NCBI RefSeq assembly: GCF_042657065.1
Contig: NZ_JBHSNF010000001.1
Location: 310,001 to 374,000 of the forward strand
Source: Rhodanobacter ginsengisoli
Lineage (GTDB): Bacteria; Pseudomonadota; Gammaproteobacteria; Xanthomonadales; Rhodanobacteraceae
Length of the DNA stretch: 64,000 bases
Direction of reading: 5' to 3'
Shown: one piece after another, positions 43,446 through 54,824 of the stretch
Layout: every line of letters starts with the position of its first letter
Position numbering within the stretch: position 1 is the stretch's first letter
The notes under the pieces: generated by a model
What the model was told of the DNA's origin: nothing
Seen by the model: the letters and a program-made list of their open reading frames with translations, nothing else
Databases searched by the model: none
Program-made: the position numbers and the translations under genes

Positions 43446-44801
43446 TCAGCGCCGCCGCCGACGCCACACGATCGCGCCGCCGATCAGCAGCAGCAGCAGC
43501 GGCAGGGCGATCAGGAAGCCGAAGCTCAGCGCATTCAATTCGGTCTGCGAGATTTCCAGCAGCCGGTCCGGTGCGCCGCGCGGCGGCAGGTCGACCAGCT
43601 TGTCGTCGCCGAGCAACCAGTCGAACACGCGCTCGCCCAGCGCGCGGTTGCCGCCGTTGCCGAGGAACGTGTTGGACAGGAAGTCGCCGTCGCCGATCAC
43701 CACCGCACGCTGTTCGCTCTTGTCCGGACTGGGCGACAGCCGGCTCAGCGCGAAGCCGAAGTCCAGCGGACCCTTCAGCTCGCCGGCCGAGGCGTCGAAG
43801 CGGATGTCCGAGGGCTTGGTGTTGTCGATCGGATGGAACTCGGTCCAGCTCTGCGGTCCCGAGCGCAGGAACGGCTTGACCGCCCAACCGGCCTGGGCCA
43901 CCTGCGCCAGGGCCGACACCTGCGGGAACAGCGTGGTCAGGCGGAAGCCGCGGGTGATCGCCTGCGGCGGATAGTCGCCCAGCGTGAGCATGCGCGGGTC
44001 GTGCAGACCCAGCGCGGTACCGGAACCGTCGACCAGCACGCCGGGCAGCACCTGCACGCCCAGCGCGGCGGCCAGCGGTTTCAGGCCGAGGTCGTCGTTG
44101 CCCGGTTCGGTCAGCCACAGCAGGTTGCCGCCGTTCTGCACATAGGTCACCAGCGCCTTCACCGCGCCGGGGGCCAGCGCCAGCGAGGGACTGGCCAGCA
44201 CCACCAGGTCGGTATGCTCGGGCACGGTGCCGACCTGGGCGAAGTTCAGCGGCACCGCGCGCATGCCGCGGCTCTCCAGCTGCGCCATGAAGGTGCCCAT
44301 GTCCGCATTGGCCTTGCCGTCGGCACGCCGCTCGTCATCGCCGGTGACGAAGGCCACGATCCGATCACTGCCGCGTACCAGGCGCTCCAGCGCGTTGGTC
44401 AGGCTGCGTTCGGACAATTCGTCCAGACGCTGCTCGCGATCCTTGTAGCGGATGATCAGCGCGCCATCCACGGTGATGCCCAGTTCGCGCATCTTCGCCG
44501 GGTCCAGCTGCGGATCGACGAAGCGCAGGCTCAGGTCGGGCTTCACCGCCTGATAGCGCTGCAGGAACCCGGCCACGGTCTGGCGCAGATCGCCTTGCGG
44601 GTTCGCATAGCTGACGATTTCCACCGGGCCGTCGAGCTGGGCCAGCACGGCCCGGCTCTCCGCCGACAGGCTGATGCGGCCGTTCGCGGTCCAGTCGGCC
44701 TGCCAGGCGTAGCGATTGCCGAGATAGCCGATCGCACCCGCACCGAGCACGAGCAGCAGGGTGAACAGCCAGCTGTCCAGACGTCTGGAAAAATGTCCCA
44801 T
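43446..44801 (-). CDS. GldG-like ABC-associated protein
   Basis: A 451-residue membrane protein with an N-terminal helix (about 11-29) and a C-terminal helix (about 427-447) that flank a large extracytoplasmic domain. The pattern LSAESRAVLAQLDGPVEIVSYANP and LVVLASPSLALAPGAVKALVTYVQNGGNLLWLTEPG is that of the GldG/ABC-2-type auxiliary family, whose Flavobacterium member is needed for gliding. The stop and start of the permease overlap in TGATG at 44801, indicating coupled translation. In Xanthomonadales the complex has no known motility role. Confidence 0.8.
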   Translation of the reverse strand: MGHFSRRLDSWLFTLLLVLGAGAIGYLGNRYAWQADWTANGRISLSAESRAVLAQLDGPVEIVSYANPQGDLRQTVAGFLQRYQAVKPDLSLRFVDPQLDPAKMRELGITVDGALIIRYKDREQRLDELSERSLTNALERLVRGSDRIVAFVTGDDERRADGKANADMGTFMAQLESRGMRAVPLNFAQVGTVPEHTDLVVLASPSLALAPGAVKALVTYVQNGGNLLWLTEPGNDDLGLKPLAAALGVQVLPGVLVDGSGTALGLHDPRMLTLGDYPPQAITRGFRLTTLFPQVSALAQVAQAGWAVKPFLRSGPQSWTEFHPIDNTKPSDIRFDASAGELKGPLDFGFALSRLSPSPDKSEQRAVVIGDGDFLSNTFLGNGGNRALGERVFDWLLGDDKLVDLPPRGAPDRLLEISQTELNALSFGFLIALPLLLLLIGGAIVWRRRRR

Positions 44802-45571
44802 CAGCCACGCTCCCGCTCGGTATGGAGCCGACGTGTGGCCAGCGCCAGCGCCAGCAGGATCAGCAGCACGAACCACAGCACATCGTCGCTGGAAACCAGT
44901 CCGCGCAACAGCGGCTGCACATGGGTGCTCATGGCCAACCAGTTGATCGCGCCGCCGTTGATGCCGGCCATCTGCGCGCCCAGGTTCACACTCCACAGGA
45001 CCAGCGTGAGAATCAGCGTGGCGGCGGCGGCGATCGCCGGGTGCGAGGCGAAGGCCGAGCAGGCCACGCCCAGCGCCGCCAATGCCGCCAGCATCAGCGC
45101 CATGCCCAGCGCGGCGGCGGCCAGCTTGCCCCAGTCGAGATGGGTGGCGTGCGCCAGCGCCAGCGGCATCGCCAAGGTCAATGCCAGCCACAGCAGCAAC
45201 CAGCCCAGCACCGCCAGGTACTTGCCCAGCACCACGCGCGCGGCCGGCACGCCGGCCGCGAACAGCAACGGCAAGGTGCCGCTGCGCCGTTCGCCGGCGA
45301 TCACCGACATGGTCAGCAGCGGCACGACCAGGAAGGCCAGCTGGGCCAGCTGGCCCAGCAGCGGGACCGCGACCAGGTCGGTGAAACCGGGGCCGTCGGG
45401 CATGGCGGCGCGCTGGATCTGTCCGGCCAGGAAGCCACCCAGCAGCAGGGTGAAGCTCCATGCCAGCCATGCCAGGGTCAGCGCCGCCAGTACCCAGGCC
45501 AGCGGGCGTACCAGCAGGCGCCGCCATTCCAGTCGCGTCACGGCAAACAGGCCACTCAGGGTGGAGCTCAT
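44801..45571 (-). CDS. ABC-2-type transporter permease (GldF-like)
   Basis: A 256-residue permease with six predicted hydrophobic helices (at about 25-50, 64-90, 110-135, 150-180, 185-208, 225-245) and the ABC-2 family ISVIAGERRSGTLPLL segment between helices two and three. It pairs with the ATPase that overlaps its start by 4 nt (ATGA) and the GldG-like gene that overlaps its end by 1 nt. Together these would form a membrane complex of the GldA/F/G kind; the exported substrate is unknown. Confidence 0.85.
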   Translation of the reverse strand: MSSTLSGLFAVTRLEWRRLLVRPLAWVLAALTLAWLAWSFTLLLGGFLAGQIQRAAMPDGPGFTDLVAVPLLGQLAQLAFLVVPLLTMSVIAGERRSGTLPLLFAAGVPAARVVLGKYLAVLGWLLLWLALTLAMPLALAHATHLDWGKLAAAALGMALMLAALAALGVACSAFASHPAIAAAATLILTLVLWSVNLGAQMAGINGGAINWLAMSTHVQPLLRGLVSSDDVLWFVLLILLALALATRRLHTERERG

Positions 45572-46332
45572 GCGGCCTGCGCCGGCTGGGGATTCCCGTT
45601 CATCGCGATCTCGAAGAAAGTGCGTTCCAGCGCCGCATGATCGTCGGCATGCACCGGGCCGTCATGGCGCAACGTGCCCTCATGCAGGATCGCCACGCGG
45701 TCGCAGACGGCAGTGACCTCGGCCAGCAGATGGGTGGACAGGATCACCGCGGTGCCGGCGGCGGCCTGCTCGCGGATCAGCGTGCGCAACGCGGCCACCT
45801 GCACCGGATCGAGCGCGTTGGCCGGTTCGTCCAGCACCAGCAGGGCGGGGCGGTGCAGCAGCGCACAGGCCAGTCCCAGCCGCTGGCGCTGGCCTTGCGA
45901 CAGCACGCCGGCCAGTCGCCGGGCCAGGGGCTGCAGTTCGAGCCGCTCGATGATCGCCACGCGCGCCTCGCGCAGGGCCGCGCCGCCCAGCCCGCGCAGT
46001 CGGCCGTGGGCATCCAGGTGTTCGCCGACGGTCAGTTCCGGCCACAGCGGGGCGCGTTCCGGCAGCCAGCCGATCAACTGGCGGGCCAGTTCGGGCTGCT
46101 CCAGGAAATCGCTGCCGTTCAGCTTGATGCAGCCGCTGTCCGGGCGCATGGCGCCGGCAATCATCGACAGGGTGGTCGATTTGCCGGCACCGTTGACGCC
46201 CAGCAGGCCCAGTACCTGGCCGCGTTCCAGCCGCAGGCTGAGGTCGGTTACGGCGGGGCGGCCCGCGCGCCGGCGACTGAGTCGATCCAGTTGCAGCAGG
46301 ACGGGAGCAGGGGCGGAATGGTTCGGAGTCAT
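45568..46332 (-). CDS. ABC transporter ATP-binding protein (GldA-like)
   Basis: A 254-residue ABC ATPase. Walker A is GVNGAGKST at 45-53, the signature LSQGQRQRLGLA, Walker B LLVLDEPANALDP and the H-loop histidine (STHLL) are all present and in order. It is the first gene of a four-gene minus-strand operon (ATPase, permease, GldG-like, DUF4340). The start at 46332 is 172 nt from the divergent desaturase. This arrangement drives a GldA/F/G type complex rather than a solute-binding importer, since no binding protein is present. Confidence 0.9.
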   Translation of the reverse strand: MTPNHSAPAPVLLQLDRLSRRRAGRPAVTDLSLRLERGQVLGLLGVNGAGKSTTLSMIAGAMRPDSGCIKLNGSDFLEQPELARQLIGWLPERAPLWPELTVGEHLDAHGRLRGLGGAALREARVAIIERLELQPLARRLAGVLSQGQRQRLGLACALLHRPALLVLDEPANALDPVQVAALRTLIREQAAAGTAVILSTHLLAEVTAVCDRVAILHEGTLRHDGPVHADDHAALERTFFEIAMNGNPQPAQAA

Positions 46333-46400
46333 TGCGTGATTGTCACGTCGCCCCCATTGTTAAACAACAGGCGCGCGTCATGTCCGTGAACAACTTCCAC

Positions 46401-46432
46401 TTGACGTCCGCTTCCCGGGCGACTGATATGAT
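46401..46432 (+). promoter_or_regulatory. Candidate sigma-70 promoter for the desaturase gene
   Basis: TTGACG (46401-46406, five of six) is followed by TGATAT/TATGAT (46424-46432); spacing is 17 nt to TGATAT or 20 nt to TATGAT. Neither gives a textbook pair, so the call is modest. The ATG is at 46505. Confidence 0.4.
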
Positions 46433-46504
46433 GCTGCCTACACCATGCTGGCGGGTACGGAAACCCCTGATTTACACTGACTTGTCCCTCACCCGGTACT
46501 TTCC

Positions 46505-47698
46505 ATGCTGAACGCGGTACTCAATTTCCTGAACGATGGTCTCACCGGCGCGAGCTGGGGCCAGATGCTGGTCTACATCCTGATCGTGACGCAGCTCACC
46601 ATTTTCACGGTGACGCTGTACCTGCATCGCAGCCAGACCCATCGCGGCGTGGATTTCCACCCGGTGCTGGCGCACTTCTTCCGTTTCTGGGGCTGGCTGA
46701 CCACCGGCATGGTCACCCGAGAATGGGTGGCGGTGCATCGCAAGCACCACGCCAAGGTCGAGACCGAGGAAGACCCGCACAGCCCGATGGTCTACGGCAT
46801 CAAGAAGGTGTTCTGGGACGGCGTCTCGCTGTACCGCGACGCCTGCGAGTCGAAGCAGGACATGGAGCAGTACGGTCGCGGCACGCCCGACGACTGGGTC
46901 GAGCGCAACGTCTACGGTGCGCATCCCTATTGGGGGCCGACCCTGATGCTGCTGATCAGCATCGCGCTGTTCGGCGTGATCGGTGCGGCGATCTGGGCCG
47001 TGCAGATGGTGTGGATCCCGTTCTGGGCCGCGGGCTTCGTCAACGGCATCGGCCACTGGGCCGGTTACCGCAATTTCGAAAGCGCCGACACCGCGCGCAA
47101 CCTGATCCCGTGGGGTTTCTGGATCGGCGGTGAAGAGCTGCACAACAATCACCATGCCTTCCCCAGCTCGGCCAAGTTCGCGCTGCGCAAGTGGGAGTTC
47201 GACATCGGCTGGGCGGCGATCTGCGGCCTGCGTGCGGTCGGCCTGGCCAAGGTACTGCGCGTGGCGCCGTCGCTGGACGTTCGTCCGAACGTGCGCCTGC
47301 CCGATGCCGAGACGCTGAAGGCCGTGCTCACCCACCGCTTCCAGGCGATGACCGACTACTACCGCGGCGTGATCGTGCCGACGCTGAGCGACGAAGCGCA
47401 GCATGCCGGCGAAAGCCTGAAGTCGATGCCTCGCCGCATCCGGCTGGCCATGGCCGACGGCGGTCGCTGGCTCGACAGCGAGGGCCGCGATCGGATGCAG
47501 GCGGTGCTGGCCAAGCGTCCGACGCTGGCCATCGTGGTGGAATTCCGCAATCGCCTGGCGGCGCTGATGGAGCAGCGCGGAGCCGAGCAGGCACTGAAAG
47601 GCCTGCAGCAGTGGATCCACGAGGCCGAACAGAGCGGTATCCGTGCGCTGCAGGAGTTCGCCGAGCGGCTCAAGGGCTACGCGGTCGCGACCGCCTGA
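46505..47698 (+). CDS. Acyl-CoA/fatty acid desaturase (delta-9 type)
   Basis: A membrane di-iron enzyme that introduces a double bond in a fatty acyl chain. The 397-residue product carries the three histidine boxes HRSQTH (41-46), HRKHH (78-82) and HNNHH (213-217), with hydrophobic helices around 20-40, 55-70 and 140-185. It has a long C-terminal helical extension (about 270-397) beyond the core, as in many bacterial delta-9 desaturases. It is divergent from the ABC operon and ends with a strong terminator. Membrane fluidity control is the likely role. Confidence 0.92.
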   Translation: MLNAVLNFLNDGLTGASWGQMLVYILIVTQLTIFTVTLYLHRSQTHRGVDFHPVLAHFFRFWGWLTTGMVTREWVAVHRKHHAKVETEEDPHSPMVYGIKKVFWDGVSLYRDACESKQDMEQYGRGTPDDWVERNVYGAHPYWGPTLMLLISIALFGVIGAAIWAVQMVWIPFWAAGFVNGIGHWAGYRNFESADTARNLIPWGFWIGGEELHNNHHAFPSSAKFALRKWEFDIGWAAICGLRAVGLAKVLRVAPSLDVRPNVRLPDAETLKAVLTHRFQAMTDYYRGVIVPTLSDEAQHAGESLKSMPRRIRLAMADGGRWLDSEGRDRMQAVLAKRPTLAIVVEFRNRLAALMEQRGAEQALKGLQQWIHEAEQSGIRALQEFAERLKGYAVATA

Positions 47699-47722
47699 GC
47701 GCACGCACGTATCGTGTTCCAG

Positions 47723-47753
47723 CAGAACCCGCCAACTGGCGGGTTCTGTTTTT
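47723..47753 (+). terminator. Intrinsic terminator after the desaturase gene
   Basis: An 11-bp stem CAGAACCCGCC / GGCGGGTTCTG (47723-47733 with 47738-47748), loop AACT, followed by TTTTT. A strong terminator about 25 nt after the desaturase stop. Confidence 0.9.
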
Positions 47754-47779
47754 GGGGGCTGGTAACAGAGGTAGTGCGG

Positions 47780-47905
47780 ATGACGCCTCGAGTGTTGCTG
47801 ATCGGTGCCAGCGGCGTGTTCGGCCGGAGCATCGCCCGCGCGCGCCTGCAGCCGTGCGCCGGATCTCATGCGGCGATGATGCGAGCGGGCGGTCGCGCAG
47901 ACAAA
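47780..47905 (+). pseudogene. Fragment of a Rossmann-fold oxidoreductase N-terminus
   Basis: An ATG at 47780 opens MTPRVLLIGASGVFGRSIARARLQ, which matches the nucleotide-binding start (GASGVFG) of saccharopine dehydrogenase- or epimerase-type proteins, then continues with unrelated residues until the terminator at 47902. Only about 25-30 codons of the fold are left. It lies between two terminators, so it is most likely a remnant of a gene lost by deletion; a short functional peptide cannot be excluded. Confidence 0.5.
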
Positions 47906-47932
47906 AGAAAACCCGCCACATGGGCGGGTTTT
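47903..47932 (-). terminator. Intrinsic terminator after rpmG (minus strand)
   Basis: Arms AAAACCCGCC (47908-47917) and GGCGGGTTTT (47923-47932). On the minus strand the stem is followed by TTTTCTTTTGT, so it ends the rpmB-rpmG transcript about 80 nt beyond the rpmG stop. The plus-strand reading may also stop weakly here. Confidence 0.8.
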
Positions 47933-48013
47933 CCTGGAGGCGCTGGGTCCCGGCCTTCGCCGGGATGACGTTCCGGCAATGCCGCCCGCGCCAGGCGCGA
48001 GCGGGCCGTCACG

Positions 48014-48181
48014 TCACTTGATCTTGCCTTCCTTGTACATCACGTGCTTGCGCACGACCGGATCATATTTCTTGAACTCGAACTTCTCCGGCGTGTTCTT
48101 CTTGTTCTTCTGCGTGGTGTAGAAGTGGCCGGTACCGGCCGAAGAGATCATGCGGATCTTGTCTTGTGTCTTGTTAGCCAT
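48014..48181 (-). CDS. rpmG: 50S ribosomal protein L33
   Basis: A 55-residue small ribosomal protein read from ATG 48181: MANKTQDKIRMISSAGTGHF, then YTTQKNKKNTPEKFEFKKYD, ending PVVRKHVMYKEGKIK. It is the zinc-free (C-minus) form of L33, since no cysteine is present. It follows rpmB by 10 nt and they form the standard rpmB-rpmG unit. A terminator follows at 47903-47932. Confidence 0.95.
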   Translation of the reverse strand: MANKTQDKIRMISSAGTGHFYTTQKNKKNTPEKFEFKKYDPVVRKHVMYKEGKIK

Positions 48182-48191
48182 GGCTCAATCC

Positions 48192-48428
48192 TCAGACCTT
48201 GTCGCCGCGGGCGCGCATCTCGGCAATCACGGCTTCGATGCCATTCTTGTCGATCGTGCGCAGGGCGTTGTTGGACACACGCAGTTTGATCCAGCGGTTT
48301 TCGCTGGCGACCCAGAAGCGACGCTCATGCAGGTTCGGCAACCAGCGGCGACGGGTGCGGTTGTTGGCGTGCGAGACGTTGTTGCCGCTCATCACACCTT
48401 TACCGGTGACTTGACATACACGGGCCAT
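48192..48428 (-). CDS. rpmB: 50S ribosomal protein L28
   Basis: A 78-residue ribosomal protein (MARVCQVTGKG start at ATG 48428) with the L28 pattern TGKGVMSGNNVSHANNRT and KLRVSNNALRTIDKNGIE. Of the zinc-site cysteines only C5 is visible, so this is also a zinc-free form. It is preceded by a GGAGG ribosome site and followed by rpmG after 10 nt. An in-frame ATG at 48488 would extend it wrongly. Confidence 0.95.
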   Translation of the reverse strand: MARVCQVTGKGVMSGNNVSHANNRTRRRWLPNLHERRFWVASENRWIKLRVSNNALRTIDKNGIEAVIAEMRARGDKV

Positions 48429-48755
48429 GATGACCTCCGTAAGAATGGCTCGAACAAGCCGAAGCTTGCCGACAGCCGTGATTACCACCCGTTAGCCAGG
48501 GCGATATCGGCCCAGCGGCGCCTTGCGCCACGCAATGCTGGAGAATGTTGCAACGCTCGATCGTGAGGTCCGTATCGCGTAACGGACCACCCGGAGAACC
48601 GGGTCGACATGGGGCGAGCCGCGTATTCTGGCAGAAAAACAAGGCTGTGCGCAATCCATGGAGCCCCATCGAGCGCCAATCGCAGGTGCGCGGGGAAGGG
48701 ATGTATGGAACAATCAGACTCTTTTTCGATACGACCAAGACCCGAGGAACTCCCG
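48429..48755. other. Divergent intergenic region between rpmB and secB
   Basis: This 327-nt stretch should hold the rpmB-rpmG promoter on the minus strand and the secB promoter on the plus strand. A small CCCGG-AGAA-CCGGG hairpin is at about 48589-48602. I see no structured RNA, tRNA or further gene in it; its open frames are low-quality. Confidence 0.5.
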
Positions 48756-49259
48756 ATGGCAGAAGTGATCACCAACGACCAGGCCAACGGCCAGGCCAGT
48801 CAGCCTCAGCTGGTGATGCAGAAGATCTATGTGAAGGACGTTTCCTTCGAGGCGCCGAATGCGCCGCAGATCTTTCATGAGATCGACGAAACGGAGCAGC
48901 CGCAGGTGCAGCTGAATCTGGGGCAGAAGGCCACCGATCTGGGCAACGACCTCTACGAAGTGGTGCTCAGCCTCACCCTGACCTGCACGATCGGCCAGCG
49001 CACCGCCTATCTGGCGGAAGTGGAGCAGGCCGGCGTGTTCGGTATCGCCGGTTTCAATGAGTCGGACCATGCCGGGATCATCGGCAGCTACTGTCCGAAC
49101 CTGCTGTTTCCGTACGCGCGCCAGGTGATTTCCTCGCTGGTGCTGGAGGGCGGCTTCCCGCCATTCCTGCTGCAGCCGATCAATTTCGATGCGCTGTTCG
49201 CCGAGCAGCAGCGTCGGGCGATGGGCGGTGACGAGGCCCCGGCGACGCTCAACAGCTGA
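48756..49259 (+). CDS. secB: Protein-export chaperone SecB
   Basis: A tetrameric chaperone that keeps preproteins unfolded and passes them to SecA. The 167-residue product has the family blocks QKIYVKDVSFEAPNAPQIF and YCPNLLFPYARQVIS (the SecA/substrate groove) and GGFPPFLLQPINFDALF at the end. The ATG at 48756 follows a GAGGA ribosome site; an in-frame upstream ATG at 48609 adds only unrelated residues. gpsA follows 9 nt later, the usual secB-gpsA pair. Confidence 0.95.
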   Translation: MAEVITNDQANGQASQPQLVMQKIYVKDVSFEAPNAPQIFHEIDETEQPQVQLNLGQKATDLGNDLYEVVLSLTLTCTIGQRTAYLAEVEQAGVFGIAGFNESDHAGIIGSYCPNLLFPYARQVISSLVLEGGFPPFLLQPINFDALFAEQQRRAMGGDEAPATLNS

Positions 49260-49268
49260 GTCGCCTTC

Positions 49269-50294
49269 ATGGCTGAAAACCCGAAGCTGACCGTACTCGG
49301 TGCGGGCTCCTGGGGCACCGCGCTGGCCGCGCTCATCGCGCGCAACGGGGTGCCCACCCGGCTGTGGGGGCGCGATGGCGCAGCGCTTGCCGCGATGGCG
49401 AAGGAGCACTGCAACCAGCGCTATCTGCCGGGCATCAGCCTGCCCGTCGAACTGGAATACGAAAGCGATCTGGGCCGTGCCGTGCGCGGTGCCGACATCG
49501 TGCTGATCGTGGTGCCCAGCCATGCGTTCGCCAGCATGCTGGCCGAGCTGGCGCCGCTGCTCGATGCCGGTACATCGATCGCCTGGGCGACCAAGGGCTT
49601 CGAGCCCGGTACCGGACGCTTCCTGCATGAACTGGTGGCCGAGCAACTGCCCGGCCGTGCCGCCGCGGTCGTGACCGGTCCCTCGTTCGCGCGCGAGGTG
49701 GCCACCGGCTTGCCCAGTGCAGTCACCGTGCACTCGGATGACGACGCGTTCGCCCAGCAACTGGCGAGCGTGCTGCATGCCCCCAACCTGCGCGCCTATT
49801 CCGGCCGCGACGTGCTCGGTGCCGAGCTCGGTGGAGCCATGAAGAACGTGCTGGCGGTAGCCACCGGCATCGCCGATGGCATGGAGCTGGGCCTGAATGC
49901 CCGCGCTGGCCTGATCACCCGCGGCATGAACGAGATGCTGCGCCTGGGCGTGGCGCTGGGTGCGCGGCCGGAAACCCTGATCGGGCTGTCCGGCCTCGGC
50001 GATCTGGTGCTGACCTGCACCGGCGACCTGTCGCGCAACCGGCGGCTCGGGCTGGCACTGGGGCGTGGCGTGGCGATCGACGAGGCACTGCGCCAGATCG
50101 GCCAGGTGGTGGAGAGCGTGCTCACCGCCGACGAAGTGGCGAGACTGGCCGACAAGCATGGGCTGGACCTGCCGATCAGCGCCGGCGTGCGCGCCGTGTT
50201 GCACGGCGAGGTCACCCCGGTCGACGGGCTCAAGGCGCTGATGGCGCGCGAGCAGAAGCCGGAATATCCGCAGGGCCTGTTCCGCACACCCTGA
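49269..50294 (+). CDS. gpsA: Glycerol-3-phosphate dehydrogenase (NAD(P)+)
   Basis: Makes sn-glycerol-3-phosphate from dihydroxyacetone phosphate for phospholipids, feeding PlsB encoded at 24-27 kb. The 341-residue product has the Rossmann motif GAGSWGTA (11-18), the catalytic lysine region ELGGAMKNVLAVATGIADG with the family's K/N pattern, and GLSGLGDLVLTCTGDLSRNRRLG. The length is normal (about 335). Located immediately after secB. Confidence 0.95.
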   Translation: MAENPKLTVLGAGSWGTALAALIARNGVPTRLWGRDGAALAAMAKEHCNQRYLPGISLPVELEYESDLGRAVRGADIVLIVVPSHAFASMLAELAPLLDAGTSIAWATKGFEPGTGRFLHELVAEQLPGRAAAVVTGPSFAREVATGLPSAVTVHSDDDAFAQQLASVLHAPNLRAYSGRDVLGAELGGAMKNVLAVATGIADGMELGLNARAGLITRGMNEMLRLGVALGARPETLIGLSGLGDLVLTCTGDLSRNRRLGLALGRGVAIDEALRQIGQVVESVLTADEVARLADKHGLDLPISAGVRAVLHGEVTPVDGLKALMAREQKPEYPQGLFRTP

Positions 50295-50393
50295 AGCCGG
50301 TTGCCTGGAGCGGCATCACCCGTCTTCAGGCAAGCGGTCGCATCCTGTCTCCGCGCTGCTAAGCTCAATGTTTTGATTGTCGCCACGGATCGC

Positions 50394-53417
<3,024 letters not shown>

Positions 53418-53426
53418 CCGCGGCGA

Positions 53427-54824
53427 TCAGCGCTGGTCGTCGCCGCGCCGCGCCTGCCGCAGCAGGCTCCAGGCCATGCCGGCCACCATTAGTGCGCCGC
53501 CGATCAACACCAGCCACAGCAGCGAACGGGTCCAGTCGTATGGCGTCTTCGGCGCCATCAGGGCCGAAGCGCCCGCGGCGTCGCTGACCGCGCCAAGCGT
53601 CGCCAGCGGCGGCTGCCAGTCGGCGCCGGCTGGGCGCAGGCGTTCCAGCGCCGCGTCCACCGGATAGTCGCCGCGTCGTGCGGCATAGCTGCCGGCGAGC
53701 AGGCTGTACGGGCCGTCGCCCTCGGCCAGGAACACGAACACATCCGGCCGCCACGCGACGCGCAGCGACGGTGGCTGCGACAGCGGCGTGTCGGTATGCA
53801 GGCGCAGGTGCTGCACGCGCACGGTCGCGACTGCGGTGGAAGGATCTTCGCCCTCGTTCGCGCCGAGCCGCACGGCGGTGATCATGGCCAGTTGCCGCTC
53901 GCTGCCGCCATCGCGGTCGAGCAGGCTGAATCGCGCCACCGTGTTGTCGCCGGCAAGATCGATCCGCGCCGCTTCCACCGGCAGGGCCGCGGGCAGGGCG
54001 TAGTCGTAATTGACGCCACCGCCGCTGGCCGTCGAGGCGGGCGTGGCCGTCAGGGTCAGCCAGTGACGCGCGGCGATGCGCCCGGCCAACGGGTCGGTGT
54101 AGCTGCCGCGAAGTTCCACCCGCGGGGTCTGTGCGCTGTCCCACGGCGCGACGTCGTCCGCGCGCAGGCTCAGGCGGTAGTAGCGCGCGGGAGCGCCGCC
54201 GCTCAACGTGATGGTGTGCTGCTCGACCGCCTCGACACCGCGCCTGACGCTGACGATGTCGGCACCCTGGCCCCGTTCGACCCATGACTGCAGGTCGTCG
54301 CTGGACTGTGCGGAAAGATGAAAGCGCGAGTCGGCCGGCAGGGCGAGCGGGTCGATCTCGATGCGATCCAGCTCGACCCGGCGATGGGCATCGAGCAGCC
54401 ATTGGCTCGGGCGGCCCGACGCGGCGGGAGTGGACGGCTGCTCGATCACGATGTCGCCGTTGCTGTTGCGCTGCACGCGCACGCCCGTACCGTTGCTCGC
54501 GCTGCTGGCCGGCAGCGGCAGCAGGGTGGCTTGCAGACGGAACGATTGCGGTCGCGGCGGTGCCTCGGACAGGGGCGCGAAAGGCACCTCCTGGCCCTGC
54601 GCATTGACCACCACCAGATCGCGCAGATGGGCGTCTGGCCGGGAGGCCGCATAGACCGCGGGCGTCAGCTCGACCCGCCACGCCGCACTGCGGCCCGGCG
54701 TAGCCAGGGCGTAGCGGTAGGCGTAGTCGGCCGGCGTGACGGCGCCGGCGGCGAACGGCAGCAGCAGGCACAGCAGCGGCCAGGCGCGCCATGTCGGCGG
54801 GCGCGGATCAGGGCGCATCGGCAA
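53427..54824 (-). CDS. DUF3999 family membrane-anchored periplasmic protein
   Basis: A 465-residue protein with an N-terminal signal-anchor (residues 12-28), a long beta-rich periplasmic part and a C-terminal helix at about 438-455 followed by a basic tail. The DYAYRYALATPGRSAAWRVELT start and the VVVNAQGQEVPFAPL segment mark DUF3999, a family that occurs with DUF2339. It overlaps the end of the DUF2339 gene by 17 nt, so the two are one unit. Function is not known; the pairing suggests an envelope complex. Confidence 0.85.
   Translation of the reverse strand: MPMRPDPRPPTWRAWPLLCLLLPFAAGAVTPADYAYRYALATPGRSAAWRVELTPAVYAASRPDAHLRDLVVVNAQGQEVPFAPLSEAPPRPQSFRLQATLLPLPASSASNGTGVRVQRNSNGDIVIEQPSTPAASGRPSQWLLDAHRRVELDRIEIDPLALPADSRFHLSAQSSDDLQSWVERGQGADIVSVRRGVEAVEQHTITLSGGAPARYYRLSLRADDVAPWDSAQTPRVELRGSYTDPLAGRIAARHWLTLTATPASTASGGGVNYDYALPAALPVEAARIDLAGDNTVARFSLLDRDGGSERQLAMITAVRLGANEGEDPSTAVATVRVQHLRLHTDTPLSQPPSLRVAWRPDVFVFLAEGDGPYSLLAGSYAARRGDYPVDAALERLRPAGADWQPPLATLGAVSDAAGASALMAPKTPYDWTRSLLWLVLIGGALMVAGMAWSLLRQARRGDDQR

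Noticed and set aside
43032..45716. 894-residue plus-strand open frame
   Set aside because: Antisense to the ABC/GldG operon; Gln/Arg/His-rich shadow.
48429..48755. tRNA or structured RNA between rpmB and secB
   Set aside because: No cloverleaf or CCA-like end could be drawn; only a small CCCGG hairpin is visible.
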